From a virus, in the IMG/VR virus record IMGVR_UViG_3300050821_004394, positions 1-47,305 of that record: a stretch of DNA of 47,305 nt; one strand, given 5' to 3'. Shown piece by piece: positions 38,287 through 46,478 of this stretch. Position numbers and translations under genes: made by a program. The notes under the pieces are model-generated. The model was not told the origin of the DNA, searched no databases, and saw only the letters and a list, made by a program, of their open reading frames with translations. The first letter of the stretch is position 1. Each line of letters opens with the position of its first letter.

Positions 38287-38733
38287 ATGCCTAGGAAAGC
38301 CATTCTATACGCCGATATAAAGAACGGATCCGGTGGGGCTGCATTCCGGGATCAAGTTGCGACAGCAATTAGAAGCTTTGAAGGTAAAAGGGTAAAGGTT
38401 TCAATTGAGGCTGCATACGGAAAGAGAAGCATTAAGCAAAACCGATATTATTGGGGATGCATTGCAAAGGCTTGTAAGATTGGAATAAAGGAGCAATGGG
38501 ATGAGGATTATAGCTTAGAGGATTGCCATTTCTTTTTAAAGTTCCATTGTAATTACCAAGAAAAGGTAAATATGGATACGGGAGAAATAATACGCTTACC
38601 TCTTACAACAAAGATTTTAAAGACGCTTGAGTTTGAAGAGTTCGAAGAAAGAGCGAGGCGGTTTATAAAGGAGTGGTTTAACATAGAGATTCCCTTACCC
38701 AATACACAAGCAGCACTCGACTACGCAGAATGA
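38287..38733 (+). CDS. NinB-like recombination protein
   Basis: A 148-residue protein. The core AAYGKRSIKQNRYYWGCIAK with the downstream LPLTTKILKTLEFEEFEERA and KEWFNIEIPLPN follows the NinB/YfdQ-like family: KRS.KQN.yYWG and the ...IP.P motif near the C-terminus. NinB proteins are small DNA-binding recombination helpers that feed strand-exchange in phage recombination. It abuts the zinc-ribbon gene and overlaps the Dam gene by 4 bp. Confidence 0.75.
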   Translation: MPRKAILYADIKNGSGGAAFRDQVATAIRSFEGKRVKVSIEAAYGKRSIKQNRYYWGCIAKACKIGIKEQWDEDYSLEDCHFFLKFHCNYQEKVNMDTGEIIRLPLTTKILKTLEFEEFEERARRFIKEWFNIEIPLPNTQAALDYAE

Positions 38734-39560
38734 AAACACCGATAGGATATTACGGAGGTAAGCAGAATTTAGTAAAGGAAATTCTCCCCCTTTTACCGGC
38801 CCATAAACAATACGTGGAGCCTTTCTTCGGGGGTGGTGCGGTTTACTTCGCAAAGCCTAAAAGCGAAAATGAATGCATAAATGATTTGAATTTTTGGGCG
38901 GTTACTTTTTACGAATGCGTGAAACTTCATTTTGAAGAGTTGCAGGCCCGGATCCAAGCCACCCTCCATTCAGAAGCTTTACATGAAGCTGCCGAGGAGA
39001 TATTGAAAAAAGCAATACCACCCCCCCTGTTTGGCACATCTGGCGAGAAAGAAGAGAAAATCGCTATTGCCTGGGCTTTTTGGGTGCAATGTAATATGTC
39101 TTTTGGACATACGATTTTCGGAGGTTTTGCCTTTTCGAATAACGGTCAATCGTTGGGTACGGCAAATAAGAGGCGATCCTTTACAACCGAATACGAGAGG
39201 CGGTTGGAGACTACCGAGATATTTTGCCGGGATGCGGTAAACCTTATTAAGCTTAAAGATGGCGAGGATACCTTCTTTTACGTTGATCCGCCTTATGTTT
39301 CTTCGAATTGCGGCCACTATAAAGGCTATACAACAGAACAGTTCCAGGAATTGCTGGAGGTTCTTTCAACGATTAAAGGGAAGTTTTTGATGAGTTCTTA
39401 TTTCGAGGAGGCATTGGGAGCGGCGATTGATAAATATGGCTGGAATATTAAAAAGATCGAACAGATTCTCCAAGTAACCGGAAAGCGGGAAACGAATAAA
39501 ATGAAAGTCGAATGCCTTACATATAACTACCAAGATTCTCAATATAAACTGTTCAACTAA
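38730..39560 (+). CDS. DNA adenine methylase (Dam-like, D12 class)
   Basis: A 276-residue N6-adenine methyltransferase. SAM-binding motif PFFGGGAVYFAKP (31-43), TPIGYYGGKQNLVKEILPLL at the start (the usual pppl.wpGGK opening), and the catalytic FYVDPPYVSSN (183-193, DPPY). The C-terminus (IEQILQVTGKRETNKMKVEC with LTYNY) is the normal end of the family. Probably protects the phage DNA from host restriction or marks it. Overlaps the NinB-like gene by 4 bp. It contains a C7 tract coding for IPPPLFG. Confidence 0.92.
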   Translation: MKTPIGYYGGKQNLVKEILPLLPAHKQYVEPFFGGGAVYFAKPKSENECINDLNFWAVTFYECVKLHFEELQARIQATLHSEALHEAAEEILKKAIPPPLFGTSGEKEEKIAIAWAFWVQCNMSFGHTIFGGFAFSNNGQSLGTANKRRSFTTEYERRLETTEIFCRDAVNLIKLKDGEDTFFYVDPPYVSSNCGHYKGYTTEQFQELLEVLSTIKGKFLMSSYFEEALGAAIDKYGWNIKKIEQILQVTGKRETNKMKVECLTYNYQDSQYKLFN

Positions 39561-39570
39561 AATCAACAAA

Positions 39571-39774
39571 ATGAAAAAGAAAACAAAGATTGTTCCAGCC
39601 GATGATGCAAGAACTAAAACTGCTATCTCTAAAACCATTGCGAAGCTTATCGCAATTAATGAGCCAACAGCCGCCGGGCAAAAGGAAATGCTTGCATCAG
39701 TAAAGCAGCACATTGATGCTGAAAACAAAAGGCAGCTTGCCCATATCGAAGCCTCCAGGATTGCTCTTTCTTAA
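39571..39774 (+). CDS. Hypothetical protein (67 aa)
   Basis: A small helical, basic protein (MKKKTKIVPADDARTKTAIS, then KTIAKLIAINEPTAAGQKEM). It follows the Dam gene by 10 bp with the A-rich start CAACAAAATG. No family recognised. Confidence 0.55.
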   Translation: MKKKTKIVPADDARTKTAISKTIAKLIAINEPTAAGQKEMLASVKQHIDAENKRQLAHIEASRIALS

Positions 39775-39797
39775 TTAACCTTATTAAATTATTTAAA

Positions 39798-40709
39798 ATG
39801 ATCAAAACAGAAAGCCCGGTTTCCAAAGAAGAAACGCAACAAAAATATTTTGAGGTTGATATTAATAAGATACATCCCCTCCCTAAAGAATATGCAGGCG
39901 GAGGAAATATCCGAGAAGAAATGGGAGATATTCCGGCCCTTGGGGAAAATCTTAAAGAAAATGGCATTCTAAAAGAGTTTCATGGCTTCAGGGATCCTAA
40001 ACGCCCAGGACATTGGTTTTCAATAGATGGGCATAGGAGGTCTGCCGGTGGCGAATACGTTCTCGAAAAATATGGAATCTTATTGCGTGGTCGCATTCGC
40101 CCAATCGATATCCGAAAAATGAAACCCCAAGACTTTATTTATCACATGATGAACACAAACACTGGAAAAGAAAACACGCCGATGGAATTTGCGGAGGCAG
40201 TGCGCAGATTGATTGAAATGGGAGAAGAAAAGTTGGTTATTGCTAAAACGTTTGCAAAAAGTCCCGGTACGATTGATAACTATTATAAACTTTCTCAAGC
40301 CCCGCGTAGGATAAAAGATCATATCCGCGAGCATCGGGTTAATTATGGAGTCGTTTTAGAGTTATTGAATGCCCATACTGAATGGGAAAAAGTTCTGGAT
40401 GTAATTGATTCAAACCTGAAGGTCGCTCAGGAAAATGCCATTCAGAAGGCCAAATCCAAGGCCGGAGACGCTTCAAACGAAATAAACGAGCAAGAGGTCG
40501 CCAAAGGGGCAAAAGTAACACGGGGGCTTCTTAAAACAACTTCCACAAAGCTCGATTCTTTTAAAGAGGTTATGCGCCTTGTTACAAAATTTGACTCAGG
40601 GGAGCATACGGTTCACGACGATCAATATGAAACCATGACCCTTCTAAAGGATATCGTTTACAATAAAATCACTTTTCAACAACTCACCGACAAATTCTTT
40701 GCAGAATGA
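39798..40709 (+). CDS. ParB-like (ParB/Srx fold) DNA-binding protein
   Basis: A 303-residue protein with an N-terminal ParB/sulfiredoxin-type domain: EVDINKIHPLPKE (19-31), GNIREEMGDIPALGENLKEN, then GHWFSIDGHRRSAGG (71-85), which is the conserved nucleotide-binding R-R box. An HTH-like segment follows (KLVIAKTFAKSPGTIDNYYK). ParB-like proteins with this layout occur in phage early regions as regulators or nuclease-like factors. The C-terminus is helical. It overlaps the next gene by 4 bp. Confidence 0.82.
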   Translation: MIKTESPVSKEETQQKYFEVDINKIHPLPKEYAGGGNIREEMGDIPALGENLKENGILKEFHGFRDPKRPGHWFSIDGHRRSAGGEYVLEKYGILLRGRIRPIDIRKMKPQDFIYHMMNTNTGKENTPMEFAEAVRRLIEMGEEKLVIAKTFAKSPGTIDNYYKLSQAPRRIKDHIREHRVNYGVVLELLNAHTEWEKVLDVIDSNLKVAQENAIQKAKSKAGDASNEINEQEVAKGAKVTRGLLKTTSTKLDSFKEVMRLVTKFDSGEHTVHDDQYETMTLLKDIVYNKITFQQLTDKFFAE

Positions 40710-41128
40710 TTCACGAAAACCTTTTCCCCGAGGCAGAGTCCCCGGAACACCGTAAAAAAATGCTGCAAGATGGTTGCAGATCAAAAGAACAGCAGGATGT
40801 GCGCCGCTATTTCTCCGAAGGCGAACATCTTCAAATGAGAAAGGATTTTATGGCAAATGCCATAAAACTTGGAAAACTCAAAGATGAACTCAAGGTTATC
40901 CAGGACGATTTTAACGCCAGAATGAAGCCTTTAACCATTGTAAATGACGAATTGAAGGCGAAAGTAGATGCCGGGTTCGAAGAAGTACCAGGAGATGTTT
41001 TCCTTTTTGATTACCAGGAAGAAGGAATGATGGCCTATTACGATGCGAATGGCGATCTGATTAGTTCCCGCCGTTTGGCCCCGGAAGAAAAGCAGACCGA
41101 CTTAGCCAGAGAGGCAGCAAAAGCATAA
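40706..41128 (+). CDS. Hypothetical coiled-coil protein (140 aa)
   Basis: Helical middle (ANAIKLGKLKDELKVIQDDF, then KPLTIVNDELKAKVDAGFEE) followed by a small strand segment (GDVFLFDYQEEGMMAYYDAN) and an acidic/alanine C-terminus. Coupled to the ParB-like gene by 4 bp. No known family; possibly a partner of that protein. Confidence 0.55.
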   Translation: MIHENLFPEAESPEHRKKMLQDGCRSKEQQDVRRYFSEGEHLQMRKDFMANAIKLGKLKDELKVIQDDFNARMKPLTIVNDELKAKVDAGFEEVPGDVFLFDYQEEGMMAYYDANGDLISSRRLAPEEKQTDLAREAAKA

Positions 41129-41228
41129 CCCAACGCGCAGCGAGCGCAAGAGCGATAAGAGCCGGTATTCCGGACCCGCGAAGCCTGAGCGAGGCTTACT
41201 TAAATAGCAACCTTTAAACCAAAATAAA
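41129..41228 (+). other. GC-rich non-coding segment
   Basis: A 100-bp gap with more G/C than its neighbours, containing GCAGCGAGCG at 41137-41146 (also found at 47147-47156) and a small hairpin AGCCT/AGGCT. I see no gene here. Confidence 0.4.
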
Positions 41229-41975
41229 ATGAACCAAATCAATGCAGCAGCAAATGCTGAAGTAAAAAAAACCCTCTTGCAGCTTGCTGGAGATGAAAAA
41301 GCTCTTGTTCTTTTGACCGGAGATTTTAAACACCCTTTCAAAGGGAAAAGTATAAATATATCCGGAGCGATTGCAGCCCCTTTCGATTTCTACGCAAATA
41401 AGGCGATTAAGAACAATATGTTCGATCCCAAAGATTGCAGGCTTGAAATCAAACGTAGCCTATCAAAAATGACCCTTTTCTGCGGAGAAAGGGATGAGTT
41501 TGATACAATCATTACCGGATCGCTTGTTATTAATCCTGCTCTTGCGGCCTTCAAAATCAATACCGAAGAAAGATGGGACGTTAAAACTCTTACCCGTTTC
41601 CTGAAGTTAAAAAAGTTCTTTTTTCAGGATCGCGATGCTTGCGATAAAATGATTAAGACCCTTATGGGTTTTAAAGCAAAATTTGAAGCCGAAATCGAGA
41701 AATCGGATGACCTAAAAGGAAATACAATTGATTCGTATGTGACAAAACTTACACACGAACTTGATCTTTCTTATTCCCTCAATATGCCCATTTTCATTGG
41801 AGCAGAACCCACACTTTTCAGTGTTGAAATTTGTGTAGATGCTTCCGAGCCGAAACAAGTAAAATTCTGGATGGAATCAGTAAGTCTTGCAGAAAGTCAG
41901 GAATCGGTTCGCGATAAATACATCAACGAACAGCGCGATAAATTCACAGATATCGTTGTCATCGAGTTAGTATAA
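41229..41975 (+). CDS. Hypothetical protein (248 aa)
   Basis: A mixed alpha/beta protein of 248 residues. N-terminus (NQINAAANAEVKKTLLQLAG) is helical; the section IITGSLVINPALAAFKINTE with RWDVKTLTRFLKLKKFFFQD has an acidic/aromatic layout; the C-terminus (PTLFSVEICVDASEPKQVKF, then IVVIELV) is strand-rich. I cannot match it with confidence to a family. Position between ParB-like and DUF1376 genes suggests a replication/recombination accessory. Confidence 0.6.
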   Translation: MNQINAAANAEVKKTLLQLAGDEKALVLLTGDFKHPFKGKSINISGAIAAPFDFYANKAIKNNMFDPKDCRLEIKRSLSKMTLFCGERDEFDTIITGSLVINPALAAFKINTEERWDVKTLTRFLKLKKFFFQDRDACDKMIKTLMGFKAKFEAEIEKSDDLKGNTIDSYVTKLTHELDLSYSLNMPIFIGAEPTLFSVEICVDASEPKQVKFWMESVSLAESQESVRDKYINEQRDKFTDIVVIELV

Positions 41976-41982
41976 CCCCATA

Positions 41983-42036
41983 CCCCCTTCCGAGTATCTT
42001 TCCCGAGTTGCGTCTGGAAAGAGAAAGGAAAGGGGG
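41983..42036 (+). promoter_or_regulatory. Structured leader before DUF1376 gene
   Basis: CTTTCC (41998-42003) and GGAAAG (42016-42021) form a perfect 6-bp stem; the flanking CCCCCTTC (41983-41990) can pair with the GGAAAGGGGG stretch around 42027-42036 with a bulge. This folded stretch lies just upstream of the 42062 start and may control it or act as an attenuator. Confidence 0.35.
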
Positions 42037-42061
42037 TTACTTTAAACCAGGCGCAATCATT

Positions 42062-42826
42062 ATGGCAAAGGATCCAATATGCCCCATGTATTACAACGAT
42101 ATTCTCGGTTCAACCGGAACCTGGAGTGACGAAGAGTTTGGGTGCTATGTACGTTTATTGTTCCACCAATGGGATAAAAACTTCATTCCAAAGGATATGT
42201 TTAGGCTAAAGAAAATCGCTGAAACTGTTGAGAAAAACTGGGCTTTAATCGGGCCAAAATTTGAGGATTTCCCGGAAGGATTGCAGAATAAAGTGATGGA
42301 GGATATTCGCAAAAAACGATTAAAACACAAAGAAAAACAGGCCGAAAATGGCTCCCTCGGAGGCCGCCCAAAAACCCAAACAGAACCCAATTTAAACCCA
42401 AATGAAACCCAAACTAATACCCAAACAGAAGCCAAAAAAAAGCCTTTAGAAGATGAAAAAGAAAATGAAAAGGAAAAGGAAATAGAAAGGGAAAATGTAA
42501 AACGAACCTTTATCCAAGCGGTTGACCTACAAAACGATTTTACAACCGAACTCCGAATCATTTTTAAAGATTACTGGCTTGAGCCCGATAAAAAAGGAAA
42601 ATATCGGTTTGAAGGTGAAAAATATTTTGATTTTAAAAAACGCTTACAAACATTCAAGCGAAACGATGAAAAATTTACCGGCAACAAATCAAAACGCCCA
42701 ACTGCAATCGAACGCACAAACCCCGACACTCGCCTCTCGATTGCTGAAAAGATTTTACAACGGCACCACTCCAACAATCCGGGAAGTGTATCAATCCCGA
42801 AAAATGACCCTCGCCCAAATTGTTGA
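42062..42826 (+). CDS. DUF1376-type replication protein (O-like)
   Basis: I start at the ATG at 42062 (254 aa), since the earlier reading from 42008 would cross the leader hairpin. The N-terminal domain (PMYYNDILGSTGTWSDEEFG, then CYVRLLFHQWDKNFIP) is DUF1376, a winged-helix-like domain in phage replication initiators. A low-complexity linker of Thr/Asn/Gln then Glu/Lys (about 105-145) joins it to the C-terminal part (ELRIIFKDYWLEPDKKGKYR). It likely loads the replisome at the phage origin. Its last 161 bp overlap the next gene in another frame. Confidence 0.8.
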   Translation: MAKDPICPMYYNDILGSTGTWSDEEFGCYVRLLFHQWDKNFIPKDMFRLKKIAETVEKNWALIGPKFEDFPEGLQNKVMEDIRKKRLKHKEKQAENGSLGGRPKTQTEPNLNPNETQTNTQTEAKKKPLEDEKENEKEKEIERENVKRTFIQAVDLQNDFTTELRIIFKDYWLEPDKKGKYRFEGEKYFDFKKRLQTFKRNDEKFTGNKSKRPTAIERTNPDTRLSIAEKILQRHHSNNPGSVSIPKNDPRPNC

Positions 42827-43415
42827 ATCGGATCCGAAAGCTCCGGTTTTCATAAAGATTTTCCTTGGAGATACCATTAACGATTTGGCAAGCGGATTTA
42901 ATATCGGAAATAACTTAGATGTTTCAGATCAAATACCCAGGGCCGTTGATTTGATTTATAGCGAGGTTTTGGGATTAAGGGTACAGGATATTCGGATATG
43001 CTTTGAAAGAGGCAGAAAAGGCAAATACGGGCAATTATTCAACCGATTCGACGAGGGGGTTTTGTGCCTTTGGATTGCAGCCTTTAAAAAAGAGCGCGAG
43101 GAAGAAATAGAGCGAATAAATTATGAAGCCTCCCACAATTATAAAGTCGAAACAAAACAGATTCCTGAAATATTGCAAAATCTTAATCCAGATTTAATAG
43201 AAAAGTTTTCAAAGCCAATTGAAATTGAGGAGAAAGCAATTATCGAACCTCCTGAACAGGATGAATTTTCAAAGGCGGTTTTTGATGAGTTTCATAAGAT
43301 TTGGATGGATCAACAAACCCCAGGAAAAAAAGACCAAGGAATTAGAACGATTGAAGTTGATGGAAGGATATTTACACAGGAGAAATATTTTGAATTAAAA
43401 GCTAAAAACAAATGA
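42666..43415 (+). CDS. Hypothetical replication-region protein, overlapping
   Basis: A frame that opens with ATG at 42666 (MKNLPATNQNAQLQSNAQTP) and runs for 249 residues. The conserved-looking core starts at ESDPKAPVFIKIFLGDTIND, then RAVDLIYSEVLGLRVQDIRI and KYGQLFNRFDEGVLCLWIAA, reminiscent of small phage replication/helicase-loader-like proteins in Bacteroidota phages, but I cannot name it. The start is uncertain: an ATG at 42804 would leave only a 23-bp overlap with the DUF1376 gene. Confidence 0.55.
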   Translation: MKNLPATNQNAQLQSNAQTPTLASRLLKRFYNGTTPTIREVYQSRKMTLAQIVESDPKAPVFIKIFLGDTINDLASGFNIGNNLDVSDQIPRAVDLIYSEVLGLRVQDIRICFERGRKGKYGQLFNRFDEGVLCLWIAAFKKEREEEIERINYEASHNYKVETKQIPEILQNLNPDLIEKFSKPIEIEEKAIIEPPEQDEFSKAVFDEFHKIWMDQQTPGKKDQGIRTIEVDGRIFTQEKYFELKAKNK

Positions 43416-43726
43416 AACAGACAACGAAAAGCTTCCACAACACCCCCGATCTCTTTTCAAAGGTTTTAGAAAAGGCAGACAAAAAGGCTACAAGGCAAGA
43501 GGATCTGGTTCTTGAAATGTTTAAAAGACTGCCATTACCAAAAACCGCAGAGGAGGTAATTGAAATTATGAAACCAATGCATGAATCTTCAGTAAGACGT
43601 TCGCTTTCTAATCTTTCAAATCCTAAAAAACAATGGAAAGCCGCACTATTGAAAACTACTATTTCGAAAGAAGGAAAATGGGGAATAATGGTAAAGCACT
43701 GGAAGTTAAACGAACCTACAAACTAA
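43412..43726 (+). CDS. Winged-helix-like hypothetical protein (104 aa)
   Basis: Starts inside the previous stop (ATGA). DLVLEMFKRLPLPKTAEEVI with EIMKPMHESSVRRSLSNLSN looks like a winged helix (EMFK, AEEVI, SSVRRSLSNL), ending in WGIMVKHWKLNEPTN, the wing. Possibly a small DNA-binding regulator of the replication block. No family named. Confidence 0.55.
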   Translation: MKQTTKSFHNTPDLFSKVLEKADKKATRQEDLVLEMFKRLPLPKTAEEVIEIMKPMHESSVRRSLSNLSNPKKQWKAALLKTTISKEGKWGIMVKHWKLNEPTN

Positions 43727-43917
43727 TGGCCGAACCGCTTTATACGATTGCAGAATGTTATAATGATATTAACTTCTGGAATCAGCGGTATAATTACAAT
43801 GAGGTTATAAAAGAGTATCAAATGGTTTATAGGGAATATATGAACCATCAGAGATTAGAACAGAAACAATTACATCAATATTTAAAAGCCTCAAATGACG
43901 TTTACTCCGAATTTTAG
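43726..43917 (+). CDS. Hypothetical protein (63 aa)
   Basis: ATG at 43726 overlaps the previous TAA by one base. The product (MAEPLYTIAECYNDINFWNQ, then VIKEYQMVYREYMNHQRLEQ) is a tyrosine-rich helical protein, probably coiled coil. A longer frame from 43633 would lie inside the previous gene. It overlaps the NinG-like gene by 23 bp. Function unknown. Confidence 0.5.
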   Translation: MAEPLYTIAECYNDINFWNQRYNYNEVIKEYQMVYREYMNHQRLEQKQLHQYLKASNDVYSEF

Positions 43918-44380
43918 ACCGGATCCAAAGCCTGAACCAAGGGAAAAGAGAAAGCGAATCCCCTTAAAGCGCGTTCCAATCAATAAAACACGAACCGCGA
44001 GGCAATGGCTTGAGAAATGTGCCGATGATTTGTTCTCTGTGCTTATTCGTAGAAGAAACGCAAACGAATGGGGGATGGTTCACTGCTTTACTTGCGAAAA
44101 CTATCAAGCGTGGAAAAATATGGATTGCGGCCATTTTGCCAGCAGATCACACCATTCAACACGTTGGCACGAAAACAACTGCCAGGCCCAATGCAAAACC
44201 TGTAATGGAGAAATGGCGGGAAATTTAAACGTTTTCGCAAAAAATCTGGATGGTAAGTACGGGGTGGGAACTGCCGATGAACTCGGAGCCCTATCCCGGC
44301 TCATCCAACCTTGGAGCAACGATCAACTCCGGGAACTAATTGAATCTCTTAAACTCAAAATAAAACAACTTCCTAAATGA
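43895..44380 (+). CDS. NinG-like (Rap) recombination endonuclease
   Basis: A 161-residue NinG-family protein, a structure-specific endonuclease used in phage recombination. Opening with RKRIPLKRVPINKTRTARQW, then the zinc cluster: VHCFTCENYQAWKNMDCGHF (C64, C67, C78, H80), the SRSHHSTRWHENNCQAQCKT segment (HNH-like His and C100/C103) and GEMAGNLNVF. This is the NinG order C..C...CGHF...N..aQC..CN. It overlaps the SSB gene by 4 bp. Confidence 0.9.
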   Translation: MTFTPNFRPDPKPEPREKRKRIPLKRVPINKTRTARQWLEKCADDLFSVLIRRRNANEWGMVHCFTCENYQAWKNMDCGHFASRSHHSTRWHENNCQAQCKTCNGEMAGNLNVFAKNLDGKYGVGTADELGALSRLIQPWSNDQLRELIESLKLKIKQLPK

Positions 44381-44781
44381 ACAAAACAATTGTAACCGGG
44401 CATCTTGGCAAAGATGCAGAGATGCGCCACCATAACGGCACAAGCATTATTAATTTCAGTGTGGCTCAAACCGATACCTGGAAAGATAGAAATGGAGAAA
44501 AGGCTTCCAAGACTACTTGGTTCGAATGTGCCATCTGGAGAAAAGACGGTCAAAGCACCGCAATTATTGATTATCTCAAGAAAGGGCAAATGGTTTTAAT
44601 TGAAGGAAGAGTCGAAGCGCATTCGTGGGTTGACGAGAAAACAGTTACCTCTCGGCATACACTAAAAATAGAGGTAAGAAATATCGAATTGCTCGGTTCG
44701 GTTAAACCGCGATCCGAAGAAAGCCAGCAGGATAGTTCTTTTCAATCTTCCGGGCATAATGATAACGATTTACCTTTTTAA
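44377..44781 (+). CDS. ssb: Single-stranded DNA-binding protein (SSB)
   Basis: A 134-residue SSB. OB-fold domain residues 1-108: TIVTGHLGKDAEMRHHNGTS at the start and WFECAIWRKDGQSTAIIDYL, KKGQMVLIEGRVEAHSWVDE in the middle; all are standard SSB positions. After a polar linker it ends in the acidic tip DNDLPF, which recruits replication and recombination partners. Binds single-stranded DNA in phage replication and recombination, and the neighbours (NinG, DUF3820) fit that role. Confidence 0.95.
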   Translation: MNKTIVTGHLGKDAEMRHHNGTSIINFSVAQTDTWKDRNGEKASKTTWFECAIWRKDGQSTAIIDYLKKGQMVLIEGRVEAHSWVDEKTVTSRHTLKIEVRNIELLGSVKPRSEESQQDSSFQSSGHNDNDLPF

Positions 44782-44784
44782 AAT

Positions 44785-44952
44785 ATGGACGATAATTCAA
44801 TAATGACATTCGGCCTTCATGAAGGCAAAAAGCTTGCAAATATTCCCGATCATTATTTTCGGTGGCTTTATGAAAAAGGATACGCCCATGGGCCTTTGAA
44901 GGAATATATCGAAGATAATGCAACCTCTTTAAAAATTGAAATAAAGAAATAA
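44785..44952 (+). CDS. DUF3820-like small protein (55 aa)
   Basis: ATG 3 bp after the SSB stop. The sequence (SIMTFGLHEGKKLANIPDHY, then FRWLYEKGYAHGPLKEYIED) fits the DUF3820 pattern: mpFG.hkGk.la.iPd.Yl.WL...g. Function unknown, but DUF3820-type proteins are frequent beside recombination and exonuclease genes. The stop TAA shares its last A with the start of the next gene. Confidence 0.75.
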   Translation: MDDNSIMTFGLHEGKKLANIPDHYFRWLYEKGYAHGPLKEYIEDNATSLKIEIKK

Positions 44953-45722
44953 TGGCAGCTAAAAGCGAAATACAATGGACGCAGGCAACATGGAATCCGT
45001 GGCATGGTTGCAAAAAGGTTTCTCTCGGTTGCAAGTACTGCTATATGTACCGGGACAAAGAACGATATGGGCAAGATCCGTCAATCGTTATGCGCTCGAA
45101 AGGCAATTTTAACGACCCATTGAAATGGAAAAATGGGCTTTTGATCTTTACTTGCAGTTGGAGCGATTTCTTTATAGAGGAAGCCGATGCATGGCGACAA
45201 GAAGCTTGGGACATTATTCGCAAAACCCCGGAGCATACTTACCAGATCCTTACTAAGCGGCCAGAAAGAATACTCCAATGTTTACCCAAAGATTGGGGAT
45301 CTGGATATCCAAACGTATGGCTCGGAGTTTCGATTGAAAGTCAAGAACAGGCCGAACGCGCTAATATTTTAAAGGACATTCCTGCCTGGACAGGAAATCG
45401 TTTTATAAGCGCAGAGCCATTAATCGGACCCTTAGAATTTCCGACGAGTATTTTTAGCTATTTCAGTTGGATAATCATTGGGGGAGAAAGCGGAAATACA
45501 ACAGGTAAATATCTTTATCGGCCTAGTTATGTTGATTGGATTACCAGATTACTAGTTGCCTGCCACGAGACTCCTTGTTTTCCTTTTGTAAAACAATTAG
45601 GAGCCCACTTAGCGAAAGAAATGAATCTCGAGGATCGCTCTGGAGGCGATATTTCGGAATGGTATGAATATTTGAAAATAAGAAAGTTTCCTAAAGAAAT
45701 GCTAAAACACTTCGAACCATGA
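44952..45722 (+). CDS. Phage Gp37/Gp68-family (DUF5131) protein
   Basis: A 256-residue protein opening with SEIQWTQATWNPWHGCKKVS and a Cys cluster HGCKKVSLGCKYCYMY (Cys20, 27 and 30), the signature of the Gp37/Gp68 family, which is thought to be radical-SAM-related. KRPERILQCLPKDWGSGYPN and FISAEPLIGPLEF are the other conserved blocks (the latter ...sAEPllgpl). The enzymatic reaction is not established. It starts with a one-base overlap on the DUF3820 stop. Confidence 0.9.
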   Translation: MAAKSEIQWTQATWNPWHGCKKVSLGCKYCYMYRDKERYGQDPSIVMRSKGNFNDPLKWKNGLLIFTCSWSDFFIEEADAWRQEAWDIIRKTPEHTYQILTKRPERILQCLPKDWGSGYPNVWLGVSIESQEQAERANILKDIPAWTGNRFISAEPLIGPLEFPTSIFSYFSWIIIGGESGNTTGKYLYRPSYVDWITRLLVACHETPCFPFVKQLGAHLAKEMNLEDRSGGDISEWYEYLKIRKFPKEMLKHFEP

Positions 45723-45928
45723 GAGATTATATTTACATCGCCATTATTTGCTTAGTTATTTACATCGGCAGTTGCGAGCAGAAATACAACCCACACCCAC
45801 AGAGGCAATGCAACGAGCAAGCATATCAGGACACCATCGCCCTTCTCATGGATCCGGCTTATCAAGTAAACCAAATTAACAGCGTTGATTCCTTACGGAA
45901 GAAAGCGCATAATTCCAGACGCAAATGA
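45719..45928 (+). CDS. Small lipoprotein-like protein (69 aa)
   Basis: Overlaps the preceding gene by 4 bp and the following by 4 bp. N-terminal hydrophobic segment MRDYIYIAIICLVIYIGSC with a Cys after IGS resembles a lipobox (predicted lipid-anchored Cys19), followed by a polar chain (EQKYNPHPQRQCNEQAYQD). It could be a membrane-tethered phage protein such as a superinfection-exclusion or Rz1-type protein. No family recognised. Confidence 0.5.
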   Translation: MRDYIYIAIICLVIYIGSCEQKYNPHPQRQCNEQAYQDTIALLMDPAYQVNQINSVDSLRKKAHNSRRK

Positions 45929-46476
45929 GCAAAACAATAATCTTTAGTCGGAGATTTCCCGCTCATCATCCTAATTCGGATGATGCAACATATTTTATTG
46001 AGAAGATTCTAAATTGGTATTGGGATCAACCGAATCAAAAATATAATAGTGTTCCAGATATGTTTAAAGAGCTTAATCCAGAAAAAGATTATAGTTTAGA
46101 GCGAGTTCTTAGATCGCTCAACGAGGAAGAAAGAGATATAAAAAGTCATACAATTCGCGCGGGAAAAAGATGGAAAGTTGGCGATAAGTTCAGCCCCCGA
46201 GTATGGTCTGGAAAACCATATAATAGCAAACAAATAATAATATGCCCAGACATTGAAATAAAGAAAATATTCGATTTTGTTGTCATCCCTTTTCCGGATA
46301 AATCATTCAGAATTTATGTTGATTATAAAACAGCAGACGATCAAATTATTAATGACATTGCATTAAACGATGGCCTTTCCTATCGAGAATTTTTGGATTG
46401 GTTTCTTACAAAAGAGACAAAAAGGCATGGATTCAAAGGACAAATTATTTGCTGGAACGAAAACATAAGTTATTAA
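45925..46476 (+). CDS. ASCH/PUA-like hypothetical protein (183 aa)
   Basis: A 183-residue protein. The segment DIKSHTIRAGKRWKVGDKFS followed by PRVWSGKPYNSKQIIICPDI (about residues 90-130) is the conserved block of an ASCH-like domain in Bacteroidota phages (HTIR...RW..G...s...WsGkPY.sk). ASCH domains bind RNA or nucleic-acid parts and act in modification. The start follows CCAGACGCAA, a variant of the recurring leader. Role unknown. Confidence 0.65.
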   Translation: MSKTIIFSRRFPAHHPNSDDATYFIEKILNWYWDQPNQKYNSVPDMFKELNPEKDYSLERVLRSLNEEERDIKSHTIRAGKRWKVGDKFSPRVWSGKPYNSKQIIICPDIEIKKIFDFVVIPFPDKSFRIYVDYKTADDQIINDIALNDGLSYREFLDWFLTKETKRHGFKGQIICWNENISY

Positions 46477-46478
46477 AT

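Noticed and set aside
42361-42500. CCCAAA-type near-repeats in the DUF1376 gene
   Set aside because: They only encode a polar low-complexity linker, which is usual in this protein family.
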